64,000 bases of DNA, from NCBI RefSeq assembly GCF_000243275.1, contig NZ_CM001437.1, forward strand, positions 557,480 to 621,479. Reading direction: 5' to 3'. Positions 32,146 to 41,249 of the stretch are shown here, piece after piece. Within the stretch, counting starts at the first letter, position 1; each line of letters starts with the position of its first letter. The position numbers and the translations under genes are program-made. The notes beneath the pieces are model-generated. The model saw nothing but the letters and a program-made list of their open reading frames with translations, was not told the origin of the DNA and searched no databases. The stretch is from Myroides odoratus DSM 2801 (GTDB taxonomy: Bacteria; Bacteroidota; Bacteroidia; Flavobacteriales; Flavobacteriaceae).

Positions 32146-35025
32146 TTACTGCACTCTTTCTGTTGTCAAATCAAATCCCCAATCTTTTCCTTTTAATACA
32201 GCAGGAACTCCTTTTACCATCCATACAGGGGCTTGTGCTCCTTTCAGGTAATAATCAAAAAACTGCTGTTGACGAATTTGAATATCTTTTCTATTTTGAC
32301 GTTTCATCAAATTGTGTTCATCTCCGTTGTAGTTCAACATCCACACTGGTTTTTCCAATCGACGCATCGCCATAAACATTTCAATTCCTTGATACCAAGG
32401 CACCGCTCCATCATTATCATTGTGCATGATTACCAAAGGCGTTGTTATATTTGGCACTTTGAATAAAGGAGAGTTCTCAATGTACAAATCATATCCTTCC
32501 CAAAGTGTTTTACCAATTCTACTTTGTGTTTTTTCATATTGGAATTGACGGCTCATTCCTGTTCCCCAACGAATTCCACCATAAGCTGAAGTCATATTAG
32601 CTACTGGAGCACCTGCCCAAGCGGCTGCATACATATCTGTAACCGTAACCAAATACGTTACTTGATATCCACCCCAGCTTTGTCCTTGAATTCCGATTTT
32701 ATCTCCATCAACCCAAGCATTTTCTTTCAAAAACTCTACTCCAGAATTAATAAACTCTTCTGCTGCTTTTCCTGGGAATCCATCTGTATAACTAATATCG
32801 GGTGTAAACACCAAATAACCATTACTCACAAAATAAGGAATATTTAAACGAGAAGGTGTTGGTGCTGGTGCTTCATAACGATTTAAATTATCCGACAATT
32901 TCTCGTAGAAATACACAATCATTGGATATTTCTTCGTTGCATCAAAATCTTCTGGTTTAAACAAAACCCCAGTTGCCTCATATCCATTAGGCGTTGTCCA
33001 ATGTACTAACTCATTCGTTCCCCAATTGTATTCTTCTTGTTGTGGATTCAACTGACTTAGTTGAGTCATTAGGTTTAATTGCTCTCCTACATATAAATCA
33101 TTCGAATGAATAAAATTCCCTTTTGTCACAGCGTATACAGAAGCATTTTTCGCTTTAGACAATGAGGTAAATCCGCCGTAATTCTCAACTACAATCTTCG
33201 TTGGATTCTCTCCTGTTTTTAAATTCACATAAAAATAACCCGCGTCTTTGGTTTGATTATCCAATACAGCTGCAATCGCTTTTTCATTTCGATTGAATGA
33301 TTTCTTTTCATCATCTAATTGCAGTAAATCAAACGTAAGATTATGTTGACGTCCATAGCCATTGGTAATCATGCGAGGTGCTTTATTTCCTTTTAGGTAA
33401 AACTCCCATATATCATATCGATCTCCAATCAACACTGATTCGTCGTTATCTGTCCAACCTTTTATTCCATAAGCAGAAGGAAGATCTGGCATATCAAATT
33501 CTTCTTCTGCAAAAGATACGGTTACCCCTTTATTCAATTGTTTGGTAATCCCCGTTTTTACTTCATACACATACCAATTTGCCTCCTGACTATTGTAGTA
33601 TACGACAGCAGTTCCTTTAGGAGATATGGTCGCTCTTCCAGGTAAATCTTTGATAATCTCTTTGCGTGCTCCTGTGCGTACATCAACAATATAATACGAT
33701 GTTACACCTGAGATATTCCATTGTTTTTCTACCCGTCTTCCATAATCAGATGCTTGAAATACGATAGTTGCATCCCCTTCATCTACCAAAGACGTATAAT
33801 TTGCTGTTTCATCTGCCAAGGCAACAACCCCATTTACTTTTGCAAGATCCATTGTTGCTAAATAAGATTTCTTCAAATCTTTATCTAAATTGACCAATTG
33901 TTGTGGTTGTAAATAATCTTCTTTATAATGCCAAACATCTACAACAGCATGATCATCAGCAATTAAAGTAGTATCCTTTGCAATTGGTTGAGGCGCTATT
34001 CCAAAGTATAATCTTTTTCCATTTTTACTGAATTGAGGGGTATAATTTTCTGATACCACCCAATTTTCAGGCATTCCTTTACTTGTATTAGCAACTAAAG
34101 GGGTAGCTTTTTTAGGTAAAGAAGCATGGTAAATTGTATATGTTTTCACCAAAGTTTTCTCTTCATCCGCTGTATAGGTAAAAACCACTTGTTTTCCTTC
34201 TTTATCCAAGTTAAACTGGGTAAATTTCCCTTCTCCGAGTAATAAAGCTGTTTTCTTCCCTGTTTTTACTTCTAAAGCATAGGCACCATATTCTTGATCA
34301 ATAGAGGTAATTACAGTAGTTTCTTCTGCTACTTCTTCTTTGTTTTCCTCTTTCTTGTCCTCTTTTTTCTTTGGTTCCGGATTAGCCGTTACATAAACAA
34401 GATAATTTCCTTTTTCATCAAAATGGTACGAAACCACGTTGGCAATACGTTCCTCTTTGGCTGTTTCCAATTGGCGTACAACAAGCGTTAAAGGTTCATT
34501 TTTATCTGTTTTCTTCTCCGCTTTTTTCTTTTTTCCACCAACTGTATCTTGTTCTTTTTCTAACAAATAAGCTAAAACACCATTTCCTTTTTGTGGTAAT
34601 TTAAACGATTTTACCTGTGGAATTTTCACTATAGTTTGTTGCGTCAGATTGTATATTGCTAAGGAATCCTTAGCAATTTCGTCTTCTTTCTTTTTCTTGT
34701 TTTTTACAGCTTTTAAGTCCGTATAGAAGGGTCTAATAGCAAAAACAATATATTTAGAATCAGCAGTAAATGCTGCTTGTTCACCACGAGGAAATACTTC
34801 TTTTTTCGTTTGATCTAAAAACTGAAGCACTAAGGTTTTATCGCCTTCTTGTTGTGCAATTTGGTAAGTGATTGCTTTTCCATCATTCGTAAATTGTTTG
34901 TTTGCAATCGTTTCCCAACGATCATATACCGAGTGATCTAAAGGTTTCTTTTGTCCATACCCTAAAGTAGCTGTCAATAGTAACAAACCAATTCCTAAAG
35001 GGGCTATTCTATTCATTCGAATCAT
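32146..35025 (-). CDS. S9 family (prolyl oligopeptidase-like) secreted peptidase
   Basis: About 959 residues from the ATG at 35025 (MIRMNRIAPLGIG); the frame continues to 35073 but the signal peptide (cleavage after TLGYGQ) fixes the start near here, with ATG 35016 also possible. An N-terminal beta-propeller (about 25-650) is followed by an alpha/beta-hydrolase domain. Catalytic residues: Ser in GIQGQSWGGYQVT, Asp in MHNDNDGAVPWYQG and His in NYNGDEHNLMKR. It probably trims peptides in the periplasm or at the surface. The propeller carries lysine/glutamate-rich insertions (about 145-165 and 215-240, e.g. KKKKAEKKTDKNE). Own promoter and terminator. Confidence 0.9.
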   Translation of the reverse strand: MIRMNRIAPLGIGLLLLTATLGYGQKKPLDHSVYDRWETIANKQFTNDGKAITYQIAQQEGDKTLVLQFLDQTKKEVFPRGEQAAFTADSKYIVFAIRPFYTDLKAVKNKKKKEDEIAKDSLAIYNLTQQTIVKIPQVKSFKLPQKGNGVLAYLLEKEQDTVGGKKKKAEKKTDKNEPLTLVVRQLETAKEERIANVVSYHFDEKGNYLVYVTANPEPKKKEDKKEENKEEVAEETTVITSIDQEYGAYALEVKTGKKTALLLGEGKFTQFNLDKEGKQVVFTYTADEEKTLVKTYTIYHASLPKKATPLVANTSKGMPENWVVSENYTPQFSKNGKRLYFGIAPQPIAKDTTLIADDHAVVDVWHYKEDYLQPQQLVNLDKDLKKSYLATMDLAKVNGVVALADETANYTSLVDEGDATIVFQASDYGRRVEKQWNISGVTSYYIVDVRTGARKEIIKDLPGRATISPKGTAVVYYNSQEANWYVYEVKTGITKQLNKGVTVSFAEEEFDMPDLPSAYGIKGWTDNDESVLIGDRYDIWEFYLKGNKAPRMITNGYGRQHNLTFDLLQLDDEKKSFNRNEKAIAAVLDNQTKDAGYFYVNLKTGENPTKIVVENYGGFTSLSKAKNASVYAVTKGNFIHSNDLYVGEQLNLMTQLSQLNPQQEEYNWGTNELVHWTTPNGYEATGVLFKPEDFDATKKYPMIVYFYEKLSDNLNRYEAPAPTPSRLNIPYFVSNGYLVFTPDISYTDGFPGKAAEEFINSGVEFLKENAWVDGDKIGIQGQSWGGYQVTYLVTVTDMYAAAWAGAPVANMTSAYGGIRWGTGMSRQFQYEKTQSRIGKTLWEGYDLYIENSPLFKVPNITTPLVIMHNDNDGAVPWYQGIEMFMAMRRLEKPVWMLNYNGDEHNLMKRQNRKDIQIRQQQFFDYYLKGAQAPVWMVKGVPAVLKGKDWGFDLTTERVQ

Positions 35026-35097
35026 TATATAGGTGTAAAATGTTGATTTAAGTATTTTTATCGAAAGGTACAAGATATCGCATTAGCCCTGATCTAG

Positions 35098-35105
35098 CAA
35101 ATGTA
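35098..35105 (-). promoter_or_regulatory. Candidate promoter of the S9 peptidase gene
   Basis: TACATTTG on the minus strand with a TTTG 15 bases upstream of it, 72 bases before the ATG; the spacing is a little short for a -33/-7 pair. Confidence 0.5.
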
Positions 35106-35205
35106 TTAACACCTGATATTCAAAGGATGAAGCATTGATTAGATGATATGCAAGGATTTAACTTTTTTATATGATATGTTTATAATTGGTTTTCAATCTT
35201 TAGTA

Positions 35206-35240
35206 ATAAAAAAAGGGGGTACTAGTTACCTAGTATCCCC
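35206..35240 (-). terminator. Terminator after the 109-residue gene
   Basis: GGGGATACTAG-GTAA-CTAGTACCCCC on the minus strand (one wobble pair), followed by seven T. Confidence 0.88.
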
Positions 35241-35263
35241 TCTATTTTTTATTTTTTTAGCAT

Positions 35264-35593
35264 TTAGGATTGTAAATCTTGTATAAAGACCTCTACATCG
35301 GTATCAAATGTAGGTTCTTGTATGAGTTCTAATGCCATTGTTGTCATTTTTTTAAAGTGAACTTTAGTATAACTACGCCCAAAGCTCATCTTACAGAAAT
35401 CTCCTACTATGCCAAAGACACCATTAATTTCTTCTTCTGTTACTTCTTTTTTGTCTGCAAATCTACCTCTTAGTACAGCTGCGCCCACAAAAGCTCCAAT
35501 TTTCACCACCAAATCTGTATTTAAGACTCCTTTTTTATCCGCTAAATACAATAATTCATCTAAGTTATGATGAATCAATGCCTTTATATCCAT
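35264..35593 (-). CDS. Small helical protein, unknown function
   Basis: 109 residues, no signal peptide, one mildly hydrophobic helix (LVVKIGAFVGAAVLRGRF, about 28-45) and otherwise charged helices (KKEVTEEEINGVFGIVGDF). ATG start at 35593 and a strong terminator 24 bases after the stop. I do not recognise a family. The GAFVGAAVLRGR segment could pack against membrane or form a helical dimer. It is transcribed alone, between the S9 peptidase and a lipoprotein gene, both on the same strand but separated by terminators, so neighbours give no clue. Confidence 0.65.
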   Translation of the reverse strand: MDIKALIHHNLDELLYLADKKGVLNTDLVVKIGAFVGAAVLRGRFADKKEVTEEEINGVFGIVGDFCKMSFGRSYTKVHFKKMTTMALELIQEPTFDTDVEVFIQDLQS

Positions 35594-35652
35594 AATCTAC
35601 GCTCTTAGTTAAAACATAAAGTTATAAAAACAATCTGGAAATCTTAGCTAAT

Positions 35653-35685
35653 AAAAAAAGCTTCCTTTAAAATTAAGGAAGCTTT
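35653..35685 (-). terminator. Terminator after the 195-residue lipoprotein gene
   Basis: AAAGCTTCCTT / AAGGAAGCTTT arms with a 7-base loop, then seven T on the minus strand. Confidence 0.88.
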
Positions 35686-35698
35686 GCAACTATTGTAA

Positions 35699-36286
35699 TT
35701 ACAATTTTTTAAAATAAAGATATACTTTTTCATCTTTCAAACGTTTATAATCTGAAAGACGATCTTCGATTCTTAAATAACCTGCTTGAAATCCAATTTC
35801 TATTTCTCCTTTAAAATAATCTTTTCTTTCATATTTTTTTCCATCTTTTGTTTTCCCATCATCTTTATACAACTGTTTCAAATACCCATCTTCGATAGAA
35901 GTTCTCATATAACCAGAGCGCACAAGTTCATTTTTTTGTAACAAACGTGGAAACTCAAAAATACTCATACATTCAAGTCTTCCTTCAATTTTATCCAAAC
36001 GAAAATTATTATATGTTAAGGAATCTAATACAGATGTTGTAGGATTTCTATGTACTACTAAATAGTCAACTCTTTTACAATTACTTGTTTCACCAACTAC
36101 TCCTACTTTACGATCTCCTATTTTATTTCCAATATAAGCATATTTGCCAACAGCTAATTCATCTAAACTCTTTAGTTCTTCATAAGGTTGAGAAAAAATA
36201 GGGTCATCTGAAGACGATTTATTATCATCACTTGAACAAGATGCTAGGGCGATACTCCCTACTAAAATCGCTATTATCTTTTTCAT
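35699..36286 (-). CDS. Lipoprotein, unknown function
   Basis: 195 residues with a clear lipoprotein signal (GSIALASC, Cys17) followed by SSDDNKSSSDD, the acidic tether usual for flavobacterial surface-exposed lipoproteins. The mature domain (about 35-195) is beta-rich with two cysteines (SNCKRVDYLVV and GRLECMSIF) that could form a disulphide, and a lysine-rich loop (KDDGKTKDGKKYERKDY). No family recognised. Monocistronic, with terminators on both sides. Confidence 0.72.
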   Translation of the reverse strand: MKKIIAILVGSIALASCSSDDNKSSSDDPIFSQPYEELKSLDELAVGKYAYIGNKIGDRKVGVVGETSNCKRVDYLVVHRNPTTSVLDSLTYNNFRLDKIEGRLECMSIFEFPRLLQKNELVRSGYMRTSIEDGYLKQLYKDDGKTKDGKKYERKDYFKGEIEIGFQAGYLRIEDRLSDYKRLKDEKVYLYFKKL

Positions 36287-36346
36287 TTCGCTTTGGTTTT
36301 ATTAATTAAGAAAACAAATATATTCTTTTTTACACGACTAAAAATA

Positions 36347-36382
36347 AAAAAGAGTCTAAATAGACATTTAGACTCTTTTTTT
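36347..36382 (-). terminator. Terminator after lpdA
   Basis: AAAAAGAGTCTAAAT / ATTTAGACTCTTTTT arms around AGAC, flanked by A and T runs on both sides. Confidence 0.9.
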
Positions 36383-36400
36383 AACATATTTTCTCTTAAC

Positions 36401-37804
36401 CTATACGTGTAATGCGCGGTTTTCAGTAGCCGCTAAAGCAGCCTCTTTAATAGCCTCTGCAAACGTTGGGTGAGCATGAGACATTCTTGAAATATCTTCA
36501 GCTGAAGCTCTAAATTCCATAGCTGTTACTGCTTCTGCGATTAAATCAGCAGCACGAGCACCTACCATGTGAATTCCTAAAACTTCGTCTGTATTTTGGT
36601 CAGCGATAATTTTCACTAATCCATCCAAATCACCACTAGCACGAGAACGTCCTAATGCTCTGAATGGGAAACTACCTACTTTGTATGCTACACCTTCTGC
36701 TTTTAATTGCTCTTCTGTTTTTCCAACAGCAGCAACTTCTGGCCAAGTGTAAACTACTCCAGGGATCAAGTTGTAGTTGATATGTGGTCTTTGACCAGCT
36801 AAATATTCAGCTACTAAAACTCCTTCTTCTTCCGCTTTATGTGCTAACATTGCTCCACGAACTACATCACCAATTGCATAAATGTTAGAAGCTGTCGTTT
36901 GTAAGTGATCATTCACTTCGATTTGTCCTCTTTCCGTTACTTTTACTCCCGCTTTTTCAGCATTCAATCCATCTGTATATGGACGACGACCTACTGCTAC
37001 TAACGTGTAATCACCTTCTAATGTGATGATTTCTCCTTTTTTATCTTCAGCAGAAACTTTCACTACATCTCCTTCACGTACAACACCTTGTACTTTGTGT
37101 GACGTGTAGAATTTCATTCCTTGTTTCTTTAATACTTTCGTCAATTCTTTTGAAACTGCACCATCCATTGTAGGAAGGATACGATCAGCAAATTCTACTA
37201 CAGATACCTGAGCACCTAATCTCAAATAAACCTGACCTAATTCCAATCCAATTACACCACCTCCAATAATAATCAAGTGTTTTGGTACTTCAGGAAGTTT
37301 TAACGCCTCTGTTGAAGTAATAATACGCTCTTTATCTAATTGGATAAATGGCAACGTTGATGGTTTAGAACCTGTAGCAATAATGGTGTGTTTTGCTTCA
37401 AATTGCTCTACAGAACCATCATTCTTTGTTACATTAATTGTAGTTGCATTTTCAAATGATCCAACTCCTTCGAATACTGTAATACTGTTCTTGTCCATTA
37501 AGAATTTAACTCCTGAACAAGTTTGGTCTACAACAGCTTGTTTACGCTCAATCATTTTAGCTAAATCCACTTTTACATCTCCAGCAATTTCGATACCGTG
37601 TTCTGCAAAGTGTTTCATCTCCTCTACCATGTGAGAAGATGCCAACAACGCTTTAGAAGGGATACAACCTACGTTTAAGCAAGTTCCACCTAATGTTGCA
37701 TATTTTTCTACGATTGCAGTTTTAAAACCTAATTGGGCACAACGGATTGCAGCTACATATCCACCAGGCCCTGAACCAATTACAACTACGTCAAATGAAT
37801 TCAT
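36401..37804 (-). CDS. lpdA: Dihydrolipoyl dehydrogenase (E3)
   Basis: Reoxidises dihydrolipoamide in pyruvate, 2-oxoglutarate or branched-chain dehydrogenase complexes or glycine cleavage, with FAD and NAD+. 467 residues from the ATG at 37804; the frame to 37843 runs into a promoter box. Motifs: FAD GSGPGGYVAAIRCAQLG (10-26), redox pair GGTCLNVGC (Cys42 and Cys47), NAD site IIGGGVIGLELG, second FAD motif IYAIGDVV and the His-Glu pair in HAHPTFAEA near the C-terminus. It stands alone rather than with E1/E2 genes, so one E3 may serve several complexes. Confidence 0.95.
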   Translation of the reverse strand: MNSFDVVVIGSGPGGYVAAIRCAQLGFKTAIVEKYATLGGTCLNVGCIPSKALLASSHMVEEMKHFAEHGIEIAGDVKVDLAKMIERKQAVVDQTCSGVKFLMDKNSITVFEGVGSFENATTINVTKNDGSVEQFEAKHTIIATGSKPSTLPFIQLDKERIITSTEALKLPEVPKHLIIIGGGVIGLELGQVYLRLGAQVSVVEFADRILPTMDGAVSKELTKVLKKQGMKFYTSHKVQGVVREGDVVKVSAEDKKGEIITLEGDYTLVAVGRRPYTDGLNAEKAGVKVTERGQIEVNDHLQTTASNIYAIGDVVRGAMLAHKAEEEGVLVAEYLAGQRPHINYNLIPGVVYTWPEVAAVGKTEEQLKAEGVAYKVGSFPFRALGRSRASGDLDGLVKIIADQNTDEVLGIHMVGARAADLIAEAVTAMEFRASAEDISRMSHAHPTFAEAIKEAALAATENRALHV

Positions 37805-37840
37805 ATTTTTTTTAACTTTTTGATGTTTATATACGATGTA

Positions 37841-37848
37841 CAAATGTA
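37841..37848 (-). promoter_or_regulatory. Candidate -7 box TACATTTG for lpdA
   Basis: Perfect TAnnTTTG on the minus strand, 36 bases before the ATG at 37804. Confidence 0.6.
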
Positions 37849-37913
37849 CGCTTTTCTAAAATAACTCTTTACACGATTCGGTGTTGTTTTTATGATAAAA
37901 AAGCCATTTTGCA

Positions 37914-38792
37914 CTAACAAATAACTTTTAAACTCTTTTGTGCGACTTCGATTACAAAATGGTTGGTATCAAATTCATAATACTCCCCATCTATTTGTGC
38001 TCCATTCTTTGGACTGTTCTTAATTTCAACCTCTATTTTGGTTGTTTGCACATAATCTGTTCGTCTAAATTTTTCTGTTTTTTTTAATAAAACATATAAC
38101 CCAAAGGTCAATTGTTTTAAAATACCAATTTTAGGTACCATTAAATAATCCAATAATCCATCCGTAAGGCTTGCTTGAGGTGTCAGACTCATGTTATATC
38201 CCATTTCATTTGAGTTGGAAATAAACAACAACAAAGGATTTACTTCTTTTGTCACTCCATTATAGGTTACACGCATCTGTTTCGCCTGATAATGCTGAGC
38301 AGAATTTAAAGCAGCACGAATATAGGCCCCCAATTTTCGCTTGCCTGATTTTTCATATTGTTCAATAATGGTTGCATCAATTCCGAATCCCATATTACTA
38401 AAGAAGTACTCTCCATTCAACACGCCTACATCCATAGCAACAACTGATTGTCTTTGAATAACTTCAAGGGCTTTATCAATATCTTTAGGAATCGACAAAT
38501 TAGAAGCTAGTCCATTACCTGAACCAACAGGTACTACGCCAAAAAGTACATCTTTATGTACTAACTCAGTAGCCACCTCATGAATCGTACCATCCCCTCC
38601 ACATGCGACAACAATTGAAGCCCCTTGTGTTAGTGCTAATTTGGTTAATTCAATGGCGTGTTTTTTATGGGTAGTTAAATGAACAACAACGTTATATTTT
38701 TCGCTGGGAAAAAAAGTTCTAATATGTTCTTCTGTAATATTGTGTTTACCTTTTCCTGAAATAGGATTAACGATAAAATGAATATGGGTCAT
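37914..38792 (-). CDS. YegS/DgkB-like lipid kinase
   Basis: 292-residue diacylglycerol-kinase-catalytic-domain protein. ATP/phosphate motif ACGGDGTIHEVATEL (GGDGT at 65-69), substrate-site VPVGSGNGLASNL and the second domain with NMGFGIDATI and the LTDGLLDYLMV stretch, near the C-terminus QIDGEYYEF. It would phosphorylate a lipid such as diacylglycerol, or sphingoid bases in Bacteroidota that make sphingolipids; which one is not decidable. ATG at 38792. Same strand as the rhodanese gene upstream but separated by a terminator. Confidence 0.88.
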   Translation of the reverse strand: MTHIHFIVNPISGKGKHNITEEHIRTFFPSEKYNVVVHLTTHKKHAIELTKLALTQGASIVVACGGDGTIHEVATELVHKDVLFGVVPVGSGNGLASNLSIPKDIDKALEVIQRQSVVAMDVGVLNGEYFFSNMGFGIDATIIEQYEKSGKRKLGAYIRAALNSAQHYQAKQMRVTYNGVTKEVNPLLLFISNSNEMGYNMSLTPQASLTDGLLDYLMVPKIGILKQLTFGLYVLLKKTEKFRRTDYVQTTKIEVEIKNSPKNGAQIDGEYYEFDTNHFVIEVAQKSLKVIC

Positions 38793-38853
38793 ACAACGAC
38801 GATAAAGGATTGAAAAAAATACGTATTCCTTCGTATTTTATTTTTATTATAAC

Positions 38854-38878
38854 AAAAAAGTCAACTTATGTTGACTTT
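38854..38878 (-). terminator. Terminator after the rhodanese gene
   Basis: AAAGTCAAC-ATAA-GTTGACTTT on the minus strand followed by further T; it begins directly after the stop codon. Confidence 0.82.
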
Positions 38879-39184
38879 CTATACGGTTGGTCCTTCCCAC
38901 TCCGTAATTCCTCCAAGTAAATTAAAGGTGTTTTCAAACCCTAATTGGTTCATCAACATACAAGCTTGGTTACTTCTTCCACCTGCTTTACAATACACGT
39001 AGTAGTTCTTTGTTTTATCCAATTGCTCTACTGCATCTAAAAAACCTTGACCTTTATAGATATCAATATTGATTGCATTGGGAATTGAAACTTCTTCTAC
39101 CTCTTCATCTGTGCGAACATCTAACATAACAGCGTTGCTATCGTTTTGATATTGTTCCCACCATTGTTCTTGTGCTAAATCCAT
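38879..39184 (-). CDS. Rhodanese-like domain protein
   Basis: 101 residues from the ATG at 39184; a longer frame starts at ATG 39232, but a perfect -7 box lies inside those extra codons and family members begin near MDLAQEQWWEQY. One rhodanese domain: LDVRTDEEVEEVSIPNAINI (CH2A region) and the active-site loop YCKAGGRS with catalytic Cys65. Single-domain rhodaneses move sulfane sulfur or act as thiol-redox carriers; the actual partner is unknown. Cytoplasmic. Divergent from the thiamine diphosphokinase gene. Confidence 0.85.
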   Translation of the reverse strand: MDLAQEQWWEQYQNDSNAVMLDVRTDEEVEEVSIPNAINIDIYKGQGFLDAVEQLDKTKNYYVYCKAGGRSNQACMLMNQLGFENTFNLLGGITEWEGPTV

Positions 39185-39210
39185 TTTTTGCTTACTTGTT
39201 TTAATAGCTT

Positions 39211-39218
39211 CAAAGATA
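39211..39218 (-). promoter_or_regulatory. Candidate -7 box TATCTTTG for the rhodanese gene
   Basis: Perfect TAnnTTTG on the minus strand, 26 bases before ATG 39184 and inside the longer alternative frame. Confidence 0.5.
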
Positions 39219-39315
39219 AAGTTATTTTGCATGTTATCTATTATTTCGCGCTAAAAAAAGACTTTTAGTAGGATTTATTGTTTTACTTTGTTCTATCAAT
39301 TACAAGAAATAATTT

Positions 39316-39978
39316 ATGTCATCACATCACATCGTTCGAGATGATCAAGAACCTGCCTTAATTATTGCTAATGGGGCAGCATGTAGTCAAGATTTACTAG
39401 ATCAATTATTGGAATGGTCTCCCTATATTGTAGTATTAGATCAAGCGATAGAACGAGTTATTGAACTAAACATCAAGGTAGATGTATTGATTGGAGACTT
39501 TGATCGAGATTTTGATCCAACCGTATATCTTGCCAAACAGTATCCCTTAGACATTATACACAGTCCCGATCAAGAAACTACAGATTTGGAAAAAGCATTG
39601 AATTTCTTACTAACCAAAGGAATAACAGCAGCTAATGTTATTTGGGCAACTGGTAAAAGAGCAGATCATACCTTCACGAATATTACAACTTTAGTGAAGT
39701 ACCGCGATAGCATGAAAATAGTGATTCTCGATGATTATTCTAAAATTTTCCGGTTACCTTCTACCTATAAAAAATGGTATACAAAGGATACTATTTTATC
39801 TTTGATTCCCGTTGGAAAAGCTGGCGGAATTACAACATCTAATTTGAAGTACCCTTTGTTGAATGAAGCCTTAGAACTCGGCATTCGAACAGGATCAAGT
39901 AATAGTGTGCTGGAAGATGGTATAGTCAGTATCACCTATGAAAGTGGCGATTTACTATTAATGGAATGCACGGATTAG
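39316..39978 (+). CDS. thiN: Thiamine diphosphokinase
   Basis: Transfers diphosphate from ATP to thiamine to make thiamine diphosphate. 220 residues. Family motifs: ALIIANGAACSQD with a VVLDQAIERV first-domain strand, the metal-site VLIGDFDRDFD (variant of GDFDS), PDQETTDLEKAL and the WATGKRADHTFTNI motif that binds the diphosphate, followed by a C-terminal thiamine-binding beta-sandwich (about 130-220). The Ser of GDFDS is replaced by Arg, which occurs in other Bacteroidota TPKs. Divergent from the rhodanese gene. Confidence 0.88.
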   Translation: MSSHHIVRDDQEPALIIANGAACSQDLLDQLLEWSPYIVVLDQAIERVIELNIKVDVLIGDFDRDFDPTVYLAKQYPLDIIHSPDQETTDLEKALNFLLTKGITAANVIWATGKRADHTFTNITTLVKYRDSMKIVILDDYSKIFRLPSTYKKWYTKDTILSLIPVGKAGGITTSNLKYPLLNEALELGIRTGSSNSVLEDGIVSITYESGDLLLMECTD

Positions 39979-40030
39979 TTTTTGTTATTTATTCCTATTA
40001 AATAACAAAAAAATCAGTGTAAATTATATA

Positions 40031-40060
40031 AAAAAAAGGGACTCTGTTGAGCCCCTTTTT
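40031..40060 (-). terminator. Terminator after the beta-barrel gene
   Basis: On the minus strand AAAAAGGGGCTC-AACA-GAGTCCCTTTTT pairs fully with one G-U; the plus strand has a C-A mismatch, so it mainly serves the minus-strand gene. Confidence 0.8.
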
Positions 40061-40075
40061 AGTATCGTTACTTGA

Positions 40076-40660
40076 TTATTTTCCTAAGAAAATTTGGAAA
40101 CCTAGAGATAATCCTAATCCATTATGTGCAGAAGCACTTGCTTGATTAGATTTACTGTAGTTATATCCCACAATTGCTTCTAAGGCAACGTTACGAGAGA
40201 CGAAGTGAGAATACCCTGCATTAATATTAAATGCGAAAGATGTATCGCTTTCTCCTGCAACTTCAGCACCTGAAATACCAACAGCACCTTGTCCAAAGAA
40301 ACGTCCTGTAGCACTAGCTCCTTCTGGGAAATAGTATCTTGCAAACGGCATAACTTTATAACTCCAAATATTATCACCGTCTTTTACTGTTTGAAACCCT
40401 GTTCCAATCTCAAGACCCACTGCAATTCCATCAGAAATAAAATAACCTGCTCTTGGTGTTACATTAATATTAAAACTCTCTTCTTCGAAACTATATCCAG
40501 TTGATCCTAAAGCACCTCCAACAATCCAGTTTCCTTTTTTGATTGGCGTTGTTCCAACATCTTCAGATAATTTTGGTGTTTCTACTAATTTTCCTTTTTG
40601 TGCATGTGCAATTGTCATACTACCTAACAATAATGCTGCAATCAATGTAATCTTTTTCAT
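40076..40660 (-). CDS. Outer membrane beta-barrel protein
   Basis: 194 residues with a signal peptide cleaved after TIAHAQ (about 21). The mature protein is a predicted eight-stranded barrel of the OMP_b-brl type: NWIVGGALGSTGYSFE, INVTPRAGYFISDGIAVGLEIG, MPFARYYFPEG and a last strand LGLSLGFQIFLGK that ends in aromatic/hydrophobic alternation as BAM substrates do. Function unknown; such small barrels are abundant in flavobacteria. Monocistronic; starts 46 bases after the stop of the pncA-linked gene. Confidence 0.82.
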   Translation of the reverse strand: MKKITLIAALLLGSMTIAHAQKGKLVETPKLSEDVGTTPIKKGNWIVGGALGSTGYSFEEESFNINVTPRAGYFISDGIAVGLEIGTGFQTVKDGDNIWSYKVMPFARYYFPEGASATGRFFGQGAVGISGAEVAGESDTSFAFNINAGYSHFVSRNVALEAIVGYNYSKSNQASASAHNGLGLSLGFQIFLGK

Positions 40661-40706
40661 CTTTTTTTGCTTTTTTAATTATACCTATTTTTCTTAGCTG
40701 CCTTCA

Positions 40707-41249
40707 TCAAGTTTGGGATAAAAATTCTCGTTTTAACACTAACAAGCTTTTATTCGTACAGATGAGACCGTTAATTAAATATTGTCGAAGTTCTTCCTTA
40801 TTGGGATGGGTAATGTATTTCGCCCACTCATCCGAAAGAAGTACTTTCTTAATTTCGCTTATGCGTTTTGCTGTGTCTTTGGCATTTCTACGAAACGCAT
40901 CGCTACCGTTAAGACTTGCATAATGTTTAAACGTCACTTCTTTTTGCAAAAAATTAACACTTATAACATAGTTATTTTCTCTTTCATCATTGGGATAAAA
41001 ACTAGACCAGGCGGCATAACCAACTGTATACCCTTGATTTGCATGTTTGTCAGAAATTAATTTCCATCTACAATTCGCAACTCTCCCCCAATGATTTGCA
41101 TATCTAAAAATACCTTGTGCATCAAAGAAATAACAACTCCCTTTTTCACTTTTAAAATTGGGTTTTTTATCTGCTATTTCTTCCATTGGAACTTCCGTCC
41201 ATTCACAATACGTATGTTTAAAAAAATTCGTCGCGTTGTATTTTTTCAT
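40707..41249 (-). CDS. Conserved protein of unknown function linked to pncA
   Basis: 180 residues, no signal or membrane segment. A conserved-looking core is GSCYFFDAQGIFRYANHWGR followed by VANCRWKLI (about 37-65), rich in aromatic residues, Cys, His and Arg; I remember this kind of segment from other Bacteroidota proteins of unknown function. The C-terminal part (about 110-180) is helical and basic. The ATG directly follows the pncA stop (TAA-ATG), so it is translationally coupled to nicotinamidase. A role in NAD metabolism or NAD-dependent modification is a guess from that linkage. Confidence 0.7.
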   Translation of the reverse strand: MKKYNATNFFKHTYCEWTEVPMEEIADKKPNFKSEKGSCYFFDAQGIFRYANHWGRVANCRWKLISDKHANQGYTVGYAAWSSFYPNDERENNYVISVNFLQKEVTFKHYASLNGSDAFRRNAKDTAKRISEIKKVLLSDEWAKYITHPNKEELRQYLINGLICTNKSLLVLKREFLSQT

